Assembly: GCA_028819675.1 (NCBI GenBank)
Contig: JAPPKT010000116.1
Coordinates: 1 to 24,789 of the forward strand
From: Caldilineaceae bacterium
GTDB lineage: Bacteria > Chloroflexota > Anaerolineae > Caldilineales > Caldilineaceae
DNA length: 24,789 nt
Direction: 5' to 3'
A program made the position numbers and the translations under genes. The notes under the pieces were generated by a model. The model searched no databases, was not told the DNA's origin, and saw nothing but the letters and a program-made list of their open reading frames with translations. Shown piece by piece: positions 18,577-24,789 of the stretch (positions are counted from its first letter, which is position 1; each line of letters opens with the position of its first letter).

Positions 18577-19437
18577 TCACTCTTCTCTGATGGTGCCATC
18601 CGGACGCACGCGCTTTGGGCGAATTATCGAAACGCTGTCATCTTCGATGATGGGACGGTCGTAGATATAGGGAGGCTCCAGGACTGCCTGTTGCGCGGGA
18701 GTCAACTCGTCCACCCAGTCGGGCATTGAGGTCTCGTAGACGCCGCCGGCAAAGTGCAGGTAGTTGGGCGAGAAGCGGTAGAGGAGCGAGCGACGCTGCT
18801 GCTTGGCCCTCCAGGGCAGGGTCCCGTGAATGGTGGCCTCGTTGAAGATGACCATGTCGCCGGCTTTGCAGGGCACATTGTAGACCAGTTCACGGTTTTT
18901 TTCGTAGCGCGCAATATCCTCAGGCATGGGGAAGTTGGCCTTATGGCTTCCGGGAATCACGCAGAGCCCGCCGTCGCCTTCATTCACGTCCGCCAACTGA
19001 AACTGGCAGACAATCATGCCGCAACGCATCTGGCCATTGGCATAGCTGTAGTGCTGCGTGCCGTCGAACACTCTGCTGGTTGACCCATGCAGGCGAAGCC
19101 CTTCCGTCCCCGTCGTTGCAGCCAGCATAAAGGGTGCATGGTCCATCTTCCAGCCGCGGCCGAACATTGTGTTCAGATAGGGGAGCAGTTTTGGATGGGC
19201 CAGCAGATCGCGGAAGGGCTGGCACCAAGGTTTGTCCCATGTCAGCATTCCGCTGAAGTAGTCGCGTGGGATGTCTCCCGCCATGTCCCCATCGGGGTTC
19301 GAATTGGGGTCAGGAATCGCTTTGTCCCAGTTGGCGTCGAAGGCATTGTTAAGTTCCTGTACTTCAAGAAGAGTGAGGAAGTTTTCGACCTTGAGAAAAC
19401 CTTGCAGGTCGAACATGAATTTCTCGCGTTCGTTCAT
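18577..19437 (-). CDS. Phytanoyl-CoA dioxygenase (PhyH) family protein
   Basis: A 286-residue protein of the PhyH/Fe(II)-2-oxoglutarate oxygenase superfamily. Typical stretches are FDLQGFLKVENFL at the start, ADVNEGDGGLCVIPGSHKANF (residues ~149-169), AGDMVIFNEATIHGTLPW (His204) and RRSLLYRFSP (Arg215/Arg216). Members hydroxylate small organic molecules using iron and 2-oxoglutarate. The expected HxD iron motif is not obvious: the corresponding site reads LRLHGSTSRVFDG, with His117 followed by Gly-Ser. A strong AAAGGAG lies 6 bases before the ATG (19444-19450). It is related to the second PhyH protein at 21095. The substrate is unknown, and the iron dependence should be treated as unproven. 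Confidence 0.88.
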   Translation of the reverse strand: MNEREKFMFDLQGFLKVENFLTLLEVQELNNAFDANWDKAIPDPNSNPDGDMAGDIPRDYFSGMLTWDKPWCQPFRDLLAHPKLLPYLNTMFGRGWKMDHAPFMLAATTGTEGLRLHGSTSRVFDGTQHYSYANGQMRCGMIVCQFQLADVNEGDGGLCVIPGSHKANFPMPEDIARYEKNRELVYNVPCKAGDMVIFNEATIHGTLPWRAKQQRRSLLYRFSPNYLHFAGGVYETSMPDWVDELTPAQQAVLEPPYIYDRPIIEDDSVSIIRPKRVRPDGTIREE

Positions 19438-19544
19438 TGCCTACTCCTTTGCACCCCAGCCGGACACGTAATCCGTTAGTTAGTTGAGAGTTGCTGCTCT
19501 TTTCTTGGGGGAACTTTGATGAATAAGAGGGGTTGAGGGAGGAG

Positions 19545-19571
19545 GGAGCGCGTGCTTCTCGCCCGCGCTCC
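19545..19571 (-). terminator. GC-rich hairpin, possible terminator of the SIMPL gene
   Basis: GGAGCGCG (19545-19552) and CGCGCTCC (19564-19571) form a perfect 8-pair stem with an 11-base loop, 37 bases beyond the SIMPL-gene stop. On the minus strand the stem is followed by a pyrimidine-rich CTCCTCCC stretch rather than a true T tract, so termination is plausible but not textbook. Confidence 0.45.
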
Positions 19572-19607
19572 TCAAAAGGCAGAGGCCGGTCGAGCCCCAG
19601 TCATTCC

Positions 19608-20366
19608 TTACTTCTCCAGAGCGAACGTGGCCTTAATCATGATAGCCACTTCGACCTCTGATGGGGAGTTGGCCAGTGAACTGGGCGTTCCCATCAGATA
19701 GTAGCCGCCGGTGGCCGTTTGCCCAGCATGGGCAATGCAGCCTCCTGCCGGTCGGATAGCGCCGACGGAGGAAACGTCCTCTGAGACTGAAATGACGCGG
19801 CCGAGCGACATCTCCAGAAGGCCGGCCATTCTCGTCGCACGCTGTCGTGCGTCTTCGAGTGCCGCACGCATTGCCTCCAACTCCAGGGCGGCGCAGTCCT
19901 CGACACGGAACACCATGTTCGCCCCCTGAATCGTTGGTCCCCGCCTACCCTCCATTTCGTCCACGATTTCCTGCATCAGAGAAAGTAGTCGATCCAGTTC
20001 ATTGAAAGTGAAGGCAACTTCACCAGCGAAACTAGAGGGCCCATAGGCATAGTTTCGGCTGAGGTAGTTTATCTCGATGGTTTCCACATCAATGCCGTGG
20101 TCGATCAAGAAATCACTAACTTCCTCAAGGTCGGTGGGCTCGACGAAGGACAGCTCCGGGCCTGCAGGGCCGTATGAGGGCTGATCGCCAATATACAGAT
20201 TCACGCTGACACTGTCCGGCGCGGTCGACGCAGCACCGTAACCAAGGACAGTGACACTCATGGGAGGATCGGAGGGAATTTCCTGATTTGGCGTCGCACC
20301 GAGGCCGGTTGAAGGGACCAAGAGGAGCGACGCAAGTAACAGGAGTGTGAGGAGGGCGTTTTTCAT
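19608..20366 (-). CDS. SIMPL-domain (DUF541) secreted protein
   Basis: A 252-residue protein that starts with a clear Sec signal peptide (MKNALLTLLLLASLLLVPST, cleavage expected near GLGA at residues 21-24). The rest fits the SIMPL/DUF541 pattern: MSVTVLGYGAASTAPDSVSV near the mature N-terminus, DFLIDHGIDVETIEINYLS, FTFNELDRLLSLMQEIVDE, ALEDARQRATRMAGLLEMSLG and a C-terminal strand VEVAIMIKATFALE. The family is extracytoplasmic and its function is poorly known. The ATG at 20366 is chosen because AAAGGAA lies 6 bases upstream (20373-20379); a TTG at 20384 is in frame but would place that Shine-Dalgarno sequence inside the gene. One change: most SIMPL proteins have basic residues after the N-terminal strand, where here IGDQPSYGPAGPEL follows. 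Confidence 0.88.
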   Translation of the reverse strand: MKNALLTLLLLASLLLVPSTGLGATPNQEIPSDPPMSVTVLGYGAASTAPDSVSVNLYIGDQPSYGPAGPELSFVEPTDLEEVSDFLIDHGIDVETIEINYLSRNYAYGPSSFAGEVAFTFNELDRLLSLMQEIVDEMEGRRGPTIQGANMVFRVEDCAALELEAMRAALEDARQRATRMAGLLEMSLGRVISVSEDVSSVGAIRPAGGCIAHAGQTATGGYYLMGTPSSLANSPSEVEVAIMIKATFALEK

Positions 20367-20407
20367 CAGACGTTCCTTTCTCAAGATATTGTTATCATTC
20401 AGCGCTA

Positions 20408-20424
20408 AGTGCAGTCATTGCACT
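20408..20424. promoter_or_regulatory. Operator-like inverted repeat upstream of the SIMPL gene
   Basis: AGTGCA (20408-20413) and TGCACT (20419-20424) form a perfect 6-base inverted repeat around 5 bases, 41 bases before the SIMPL ATG. A dimeric repressor could bind here and block transcription toward the SIMPL gene. A weak -10-like GATAAC lies between the repeat and the gene. Confidence 0.35.
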
Positions 20425-20843
20425 AATTCATAAGGCCAGCATCGAGCCGAAAGGGTCGCCGCGTTACAGGTCGGCGTCGATTTTTTGGGCAGGTAAGGAC
20501 AACCTTGCCAGGCAGCACATTCGCCGGAGAGGGGAATTTCCAGACTAAATTTTTTACGGCGTTGCCTGCGTTATGCCAGACTTTTCGAGGAGCAAACAGC
20601 TACCAGGTGGAGAGCGGCTACCTGGAGTAGCAGAGTGACTGACAAGAACAGGAGGCATATTGAATGTAACTTATCCAATAGAAACTGGCAAATGGTTTTT
20701 CGGGGTCAGATGTGGTTGAAACCATCTCCTAAGCAGTGCGATTTCTTCCTGAGTCTGACCAAACGGATGCAACTCTACTGGCCAAGGTTTGCAATCGCTG
20801 TTAGGACTTCCCGGGGCCTCTGGAGGGACAGTCTTTTTCTTGC

Positions 20844-20872
20844 TTGACACAGCCCTGGCCCACAACTATGAT
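20844..20872 (+). promoter_or_regulatory. Near-consensus sigma-70 promoter for the PhyH-led gene block
   Basis: TTGACA (20844-20849), 17 bases, TATGAT (20867-20872): the -35 is perfect, the spacing ideal and the -10 matches five of six. Transcription would start near 20879, leaving a leader of about 215 bases before the PhyH start at 21095. No other site in the window matches the consensus this well. Confidence 0.65.
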
Positions 20873-21094
20873 CTGACGTGCCTTCCCCTGAATGAACCTT
20901 TCGAGCAGCCCAAATGCACCCCTACGACCAGGTTTGCTGGCCGCCCGTATTGTCGATCAAGATGAAGAGAATAGCCTTTCAGCAACCACAGTCCTTTCAG
21001 GCATACCGCGTGTTCCGGGAGGGGGAGTGAGCGAATCCTGCATGTGATTCAGGCAGGCTTGAGAACTTATCAGGGAGATTACGGAGAATCTGCG

Positions 21095-21949
21095 ATGAAG
21101 AAAACTGATAGAGATCCAGTTCCGATGACTGAGGAGCAGAAATTCTTCTTTGACTTGCGGGGTTGGATCTTGTTGCCGGGCGTGCTTACGCAGGAGGAAG
21201 TTCGCACGATGAAGGCAGAGGCCTACGGAGTTGACTCGGTGAGGCAGCAGCAGGCAATCAATCCCAGACAGTCGTTTCAAGGATCACTGCAGACTTTGCT
21301 TGACCACCCGGCCATCGTTGGCATTTTGAGTGAGATCCTGTCAGAGGAACCGTTTCTGGCGGACGACTACTACGCTTTTCGCTGCGAGAATTCATTTATC
21401 ACGATCCGACCGCCTGGCTGGAGCAAGACGGAGCGCAGGGACGGCGGAATGCCGCATGTGGTGCGACCGCCGCAACAGGCCAACGCGATGCGCTATCAGG
21501 CGGCCGGCGGGAAGATATTCGCCGGTCTGACGCGTGTGGTCTGGGAGCTGGAGGAGGTGAAGGCCGGGCAGGGAGGCACATCTTTTCTCAGCGGGTCGCA
21601 CAAGTCCCATTTCAATTACGGAGGGCCGGACCGTTACCGTCCCAACGTCAGCGACTCTTCCTGGGAACAGAGTATCAGGGAGATGATGGAGGACTACAGC
21701 TGTCCGGCCGGGTCGGCAGTGATCTTTACCGAAAGCCTTCTGCACGCTGCAAATGACTGGACCAACCCAGACAATCCTCGTTGTGCGGTATTCAATTGTT
21801 ACAATTCATTGTGGGCGCAGTGGCACCGGCTGAACCTGGATCATGAGATCATTGAGGCGATGCCGCCCAAGCGGAGGTCGCTTTTCCGGGGCGTGTGGCA
21901 GATCGGAGGTGAGAATTTCGCGTACTCGGAGGAAAACCGCAGCCTGTGA
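21095..21949 (+). CDS. Phytanoyl-CoA dioxygenase (PhyH) family protein
   Basis: A 284-residue protein related to the one at 18577. It opens MTEEQKFFFDLRGWILLPGV, the usual N-terminal helix and strand of this bacterial PhyH subgroup. GQGGTSFLSGSHKSHF (159-173), AGSAVIFTESLLHAANDW (206-222, with His217 as likely distal iron ligand) and NPRCAVFNCYN (Arg229, the 2-oxoglutarate-type position) follow. The proximal HxD is again not obvious; the best candidate site reads GGMPHVVRPP (His121). Start: ATG with GGAG at 21083-21086, 8 bases upstream; a GTG at 21044 would add 17 residues. It heads a plus-strand block with DUF1445, hydrolase and enolase-superfamily genes and is likely driven by the promoter at 20844. 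Confidence 0.87.
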   Translation: MKKTDRDPVPMTEEQKFFFDLRGWILLPGVLTQEEVRTMKAEAYGVDSVRQQQAINPRQSFQGSLQTLLDHPAIVGILSEILSEEPFLADDYYAFRCENSFITIRPPGWSKTERRDGGMPHVVRPPQQANAMRYQAAGGKIFAGLTRVVWELEEVKAGQGGTSFLSGSHKSHFNYGGPDRYRPNVSDSSWEQSIREMMEDYSCPAGSAVIFTESLLHAANDWTNPDNPRCAVFNCYNSLWAQWHRLNLDHEIIEAMPPKRRSLFRGVWQIGGENFAYSEENRSL

Positions 21950-22286
21950 GATGTCACACGTTTTGTTTCCTGAAGGCTTGGCGCGGCTCGCGAATCAAGG
22001 CGAGGAAACCGGTCATCTCTTCCCCTACCAAAGGAAGCGTCCTCAGGGTGGAGCCCTCCACATGGACACGGTCGCTTCATGACTGAAGACGCCAAACTAC
22101 AGTAAAACTGATCTGCGGAGATTGCGATACGCAAGGTGACCTGGGAGAGGACACACAGAAAAGTAAAGATGGCGGCCATTTAATGCCGAAGGCAGGTTGA
22201 TGCAGCGACCCACTCATTGAATGCCATCGACAATCCGTTCAGAGTGTTCCCCAAGATTTCGTTAACGAGACAGGTAGTGTTTGAGT
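21950..22286. other. Intergenic region, no gene seen
   Basis: These 337 bases follow the PhyH gene. A 43-codon ORF starts 2 bases after its stop (ATG at 21951) but has no family resemblance. Small palindromes are present, such as CTTCA/TGAAG near 22076-22089 and TTGCG-ATA-CGCAA at 22132-22144. No T tract or clear promoter was found. Confidence 0.4.
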
Positions 22287-23048
22287 ATGAATGAGGCTCA
22301 AAGGGCCCGGGCGGCCATGCGCCGGGGAGAGTGGACCGGTACAACGGCATTCAAGGTTCCCGGATATGTTCAGTGCAACCTGGTTGTTTTGCAGAAGTCA
22401 GAGGCATACGACTTTCTGGTCTACTGCCAGCGAAACCCGAAGGCGTGCCCATTGGTTGAAGTAACCGACAGCGGCGTGCCCGAGCCGCGTTTGAGTGCAC
22501 CGGGGGCTGACCTGCGTACTGACCTGCCGCGCTATGCTGTCTTTCGGGACGGTATACGGCGCGAAGATGTGATGGACATCCGGGCTCTGTGGAAGGAAGA
22601 CAGTGTAGGTTTTCTGATTGGCTCGAGCCTTACGTTCGACGAAGCGTTGGAACGGGCGGGCGTTCCGAAGTCGGAGGAGGTCTGGGTGCTGAACACGGAT
22701 CTGCCGACCGTTTCCGCAGGGAGATTCGAGGGCCCGCTGGTGGTGACTATGCGCTGGATGACGCCGAGCCAGGCGATCATTGCAACACAGTTGACTAGCC
22801 GTTTTCCGTTTAATCATGGGGCGCCGATACATGTTGGCGACCCGGGCGAGATTGGCGCCGATCTTGCATGCCCAGTGGTTGGGGAGCCTGTGGCGGACAT
22901 TCCAAATGGTGTGATGCCGGTCTTCTGGGCTTGCGGCGTAACGCCGCAGCAGGCTGCATTGCTGGCGAAACCTGAACTGATGATTACCCATGCACCGGGA
23001 CATGGGTTTGTTACCGACCTCAAGGCAGATCAGTTCTGCCTTCCATAG
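22287..23048 (+). CDS. DUF1445 (D-glutamate cyclase / putative hydro-lyase) family protein
   Basis: A 253-residue protein covering the complete DUF1445 domain. Diagnostic stretches are PGYVQCNLVVLQKSEAYDF near the N-terminus, GFLIGSSLTFDEALERAG, EGPLVVTMRWMTPSQAIIAT, FNHGAPIHVGDPGEIGADL, MPVFWACGVTPQQAALLA and ITHAPGHGFVTD. The family includes mammalian mitochondrial D-glutamate cyclase, which dehydrates D-glutamate to 5-oxo-D-proline; bacterial members are mostly annotated as putative hydro-lyases. The reaction here is therefore a dehydration or cyclisation of a small acid, substrate not proven. ATG at 22287 preferred; a TTG two codons earlier is possible. It sits 15 bases before the hydrolase gene, so the two are probably co-transcribed. 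Confidence 0.9.
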   Translation: MNEAQRARAAMRRGEWTGTTAFKVPGYVQCNLVVLQKSEAYDFLVYCQRNPKACPLVEVTDSGVPEPRLSAPGADLRTDLPRYAVFRDGIRREDVMDIRALWKEDSVGFLIGSSLTFDEALERAGVPKSEEVWVLNTDLPTVSAGRFEGPLVVTMRWMTPSQAIIATQLTSRFPFNHGAPIHVGDPGEIGADLACPVVGEPVADIPNGVMPVFWACGVTPQQAALLAKPELMITHAPGHGFVTDLKADQFCLP

Positions 23049-23063
23049 ACCAAGGAACATCTA

Positions 23064-24146
23064 ATGACTGCATACAGACCGGCCATGCAAGAAGCGACGC
23101 TGTCTGAGAATGGTTCAGTGGACCGCTCAAGAGCGATGGGGGAGCCACTGGGCCAAAGGACGAACGCCATTCGCTGGCTGCAGAAGAAGGTGATGGAGAA
23201 GGCTGGGGAATTGCCAAAGGACTTTGAGAGCCGAACTGACTGGGAGTCTTACCGGAACGGGCTCAGGGCCGAATTGCCCAGGACGATAGGAATTCCTGAG
23301 TTTCCGCCTTTGCGAGACAGTTTGGTTCGTGCTCACTTCCAGGTCGGTTCGAGTGCTGTTTGTGAGCGTGTGGATGTCTATGTCGACGAGGACTACGCTA
23401 TCCCTGCATTTGTGTTTTTGCCTTCGAATCCGCCGGCGACGCCGATGCCGGGACTGGTGTGGAATCCCGGGTGGCCGGAGGACAAGTGGAAGCCCGCGTA
23501 CCAGGCCTTCGGGGTGCGGATGGCAGAGCAGGGGTTTGTGGTACTGGTCCTGGACCACGCGCCTTTTGGTGAGACTTCGCCGATGAAGGACAAGGCGGAT
23601 ATGGGGATGTCGTTGCTGATGGGCATGGGCGATGTCCTTGGGGTGAGCCAGCTGGGCCTGCGGGCGGCGGAGACGATGCGGGCCGGGGAGTACCTGCGGG
23701 CGCGGGCCGACGTCGATGAGAACCGGGTGGCTATTTCCGGGCTTTGCCAGGGGGGCATGGATACCTGGCTGGTGGCGGCGCTGGATGAACGTTTCTGCGC
23801 GGCGGCGCCTTTGTGCGCGGCTACCACGTTTGAGATTCATATGGTCGAAATGGCATCGTATTTCGCGAATGCCGACTCGTCGCCGTTTCCTTTCGGCATA
23901 CTGAATGTTTGCGATATTCAACACCTGCATGCGGCGATCGCACCGCGCCCGCTGCTGGTGCGAGCCAACCTAGGCGACCAGTGGTGGCCTATGAGCGGGT
24001 TCAGCGAGCTCGAAAGATTGACGCGGCAGGTGTATCGATTTTACGAGGCAGAGGACAGGGTGGACTTTCGGGCTGAAGTACATGAACACAACCTCACCGG
24101 GCCCTTCGCCGACGCCTTAGAATCGTTCTTGCTGCAATATGTATAG
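23064..24146 (+). CDS. Alpha/beta hydrolase of the dienelactone hydrolase/acetyl xylan esterase type, Cys nucleophile
   Basis: A 360-residue protein. A ~110-residue N-terminal part with a helical region (RWLQKKVMEKAGELPKDFESR) precedes an alpha/beta hydrolase core. The core has a GLVWNPGWPEDKW oxyanion-type segment, VLVLDHAPFGET, a nucleophile elbow AISGLCQGGMDTW with Cys228 in the Ser position, an acid candidate Asp305 in ANLGDQWWPMSG, and a His candidate at 340 or 342 (EVHEHN). A Cys nucleophile (GxCxGG) is known from dienelactone hydrolases, whereas related acetyl xylan esterase-type hydrolases use Ser. It probably cleaves an ester or lactone in the cytoplasm, as no signal peptide is present. 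It follows the DUF1445 gene by 15 bases and precedes a mandelate-racemase-type gene, consistent with one catabolic operon. Confidence 0.85.
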   Translation: MTAYRPAMQEATLSENGSVDRSRAMGEPLGQRTNAIRWLQKKVMEKAGELPKDFESRTDWESYRNGLRAELPRTIGIPEFPPLRDSLVRAHFQVGSSAVCERVDVYVDEDYAIPAFVFLPSNPPATPMPGLVWNPGWPEDKWKPAYQAFGVRMAEQGFVVLVLDHAPFGETSPMKDKADMGMSLLMGMGDVLGVSQLGLRAAETMRAGEYLRARADVDENRVAISGLCQGGMDTWLVAALDERFCAAAPLCAATTFEIHMVEMASYFANADSSPFPFGILNVCDIQHLHAAIAPRPLLVRANLGDQWWPMSGFSELERLTRQVYRFYEAEDRVDFRAEVHEHNLTGPFADALESFLLQYV

Positions 24147-24173
24147 CCTTTAAGCCGAGGGCAGATTGCTCCA

Positions 24174-24203
24174 GACACAGTTACTGTCGTTTACTCCTGT
24201 GTC
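24174..24203. other. Hairpin between the hydrolase and enolase-superfamily genes
   Basis: GACACAG (24174-24180) and CTGTGTC (24197-24203) pair perfectly around a 16-base loop, 27 bases after the hydrolase stop. No T tract follows on either strand. It could be a weak terminator, an RNA stabiliser or a binding site in the 252-base gap. Confidence 0.35.
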
Positions 24204-24398
24204 GGATTGCGATTGACGGGGCAAGGTTGAGCCAAGGTCCTGATCTGCTGGAAACGCGGGCCGGCAGAAGACGCCGCGTGGAAATTCCGACCGGCAACGG
24301 CAGCCGCGACTCGACGATGCGGGGGAAGAGTTGCGGGGAGTGGGCGAAGGCACTGGAGTCGACTGTTTTCCGTAACGTACAAGAAGAAGGCGCTCAAG

Positions 24399-24789
24399 AT
24401 GAGAGTTGATTCAGTAAAGACATTCCTGGTGGATTCGGGTTCGGCGAAGCACTGGCTGTTCGTCAAGATAGAGACTGACGAAGGGATCCACGGATGGGGC
24501 GAAGCGTACACGCAGTTGGACCGGGACCGCGTCATCAAGCGGCAGATGGATGAACTGTCCCGATACCTGATCGGGCGGGACCCTTTTGATATCAAGCAGT
24601 TTGTCTTTTCGGCGTACTCGGACTTTGCGGGTAAGCGCGGTAGCCTGGAACTGTATTGTGCCATCAGTGGCATAGAGCAGGCGCTGTGGGACATCGTGGG
24701 CAAGGCGGCAGGCCAGCCGGTCTACAACTTGCTGGGCGGGCGGACTCGAAGGCGGTTGCGGGTTTACGCGAATGGCTGGGGCGGGGCAG
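24399..24789 (+). CDS. Mandelate racemase/muconate lactonizing enzyme family protein, N-terminal part (cut by window edge)
   Basis: 130 codons run open to the right edge. The start ATG has AGAAGAAGG about 8 bases upstream. The translation shows the N-terminal capping domain of the enolase superfamily: MRVDSVKTFLVDSGSAKHWL, FVKIETDEGIHGWGEAYTQ, then DPFDIKQFVFSAY, and the start of the barrel with SGIEQALWDIVGKAAGQPVYNLLGG. The pattern resembles sugar-acid dehydratases such as D-galactonate dehydratase more than mandelate racemase itself. The metal ligands and catalytic residues lie beyond the window, so the reaction (dehydratase, racemase or cycloisomerase) cannot be fixed. The enzyme is cytoplasmic and Mg2+-dependent by family. 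Confidence 0.9.
   Translation, partial: MRVDSVKTFLVDSGSAKHWLFVKIETDEGIHGWGEAYTQLDRDRVIKRQMDELSRYLIGRDPFDIKQFVFSAYSDFAGKRGSLELYCAISGIEQALWDIVGKAAGQPVYNLLGGRTRRRLRVYANGWGGA

Larger units (their letters stand above)
20367..21094. other. Long divergent intergenic region with regulatory signals, no gene seen
   Basis: These 728 bases separate the divergent SIMPL and PhyH genes and contain no protein I can support; short ORFs near 20635-20865 on both strands look like chance. The region is less GC-rich than its neighbours. It holds an inverted repeat near the SIMPL start (20408-20424), a hairpin GGTAAGG/CCTTGCC (20492-20509), a bulged hairpin AGATG(tg)GTT/AACCATCT (20708-20727) and a near-perfect sigma-70 promoter (20844-20872). 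Confidence 0.6.

Noticed and set aside
20635..20865. Short ORFs on both strands in the long intergenic gap
   Set aside because: No family resemblance, no good ribosome site, and the two strands overlap each other; probably chance.
21951..22082. 43-codon ORF directly after the second PhyH gene
   Set aside because: Starts 2 bases after the stop but shows no domain, no own ribosome site and no composition typical of a small protein family.
23127..23930. 267-codon minus-strand ORF opposite the hydrolase gene
   Set aside because: Very Arg/His-rich translation typical of an antisense shadow; the plus-strand hydrolase has clear catalytic motifs.

Overview
The window looks like chromosomal DNA of a moderately high-GC, free-living or host-associated bacterium. 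Chloroflexota (Caldilineales-like) is my best guess. It rests on a [LysW]-type amino-acid kinase and aminotransferase, on many Gfo/Idh/MocA, PhyH and enolase-superfamily catabolic genes, and on a MurJ with no outer-membrane genes nearby. The sequence alone does not prove this assignment. I saw no rRNA, tRNA, CRISPR array, insertion sequence or phage gene.

Layout. (a) 1-2895, plus strand: the tail of one Gfo/Idh/MocA oxidoreductase, a complete second one, then a DEDDh exonuclease overlapping a Nudix hydrolase by ATGA. (b) 3219-8528, minus strand: in transcription order a TrkA/KtrA-type RCK protein, hisD, hisC (TAATG overlap), a LuxR-type response regulator with an unusual receiver, and a signal-less HtrA-type protease. 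An extended -10 sequence lies upstream of this block. (c) 8813-18557, plus strand: a DUF4432 aldose-epimerase-like protein, LysZ-like kinase, LysJ-like aminotransferase, VOC protein, thioredoxin reductase, MurJ, a membrane-anchored HExxH protein of no family I can name with confidence, and a divergent Gfo/Idh/MocA protein. (d) 18577-20366, minus strand: a PhyH-family oxygenase and a secreted SIMPL-domain protein. (e) 21095-24789, plus strand: a second PhyH protein, a DUF1445 (D-glutamate cyclase/hydro-lyase) protein, a dienelactone-hydrolase-like enzyme with a Cys nucleophile, and the start of a mandelate racemase/muconate lactonizing enzyme. A near-consensus sigma-70 promoter lies about 220 bases upstream of block (e).

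How they fit together. The his pair and the LysZ/LysJ pair are amino-acid biosynthesis fragments; their partner genes are not in the window. The left edge (two oxidoreductases), the DUF4432 gene and 17394-24789 look like catabolic gene sets for sugars, sugar acids or related small organic compounds. They combine NAD(P)-dependent oxidation, Fe/2-oxoglutarate-type hydroxylation, hydrolysis and dehydration. The actual substrate cannot be read from the sequence. The most poorly explained items are the HEWVH membrane protein beside murJ, the two PhyH proteins without an obvious HxD iron motif, and the Gfo/Idh/MocA protein at 17394 with altered active-site motifs.
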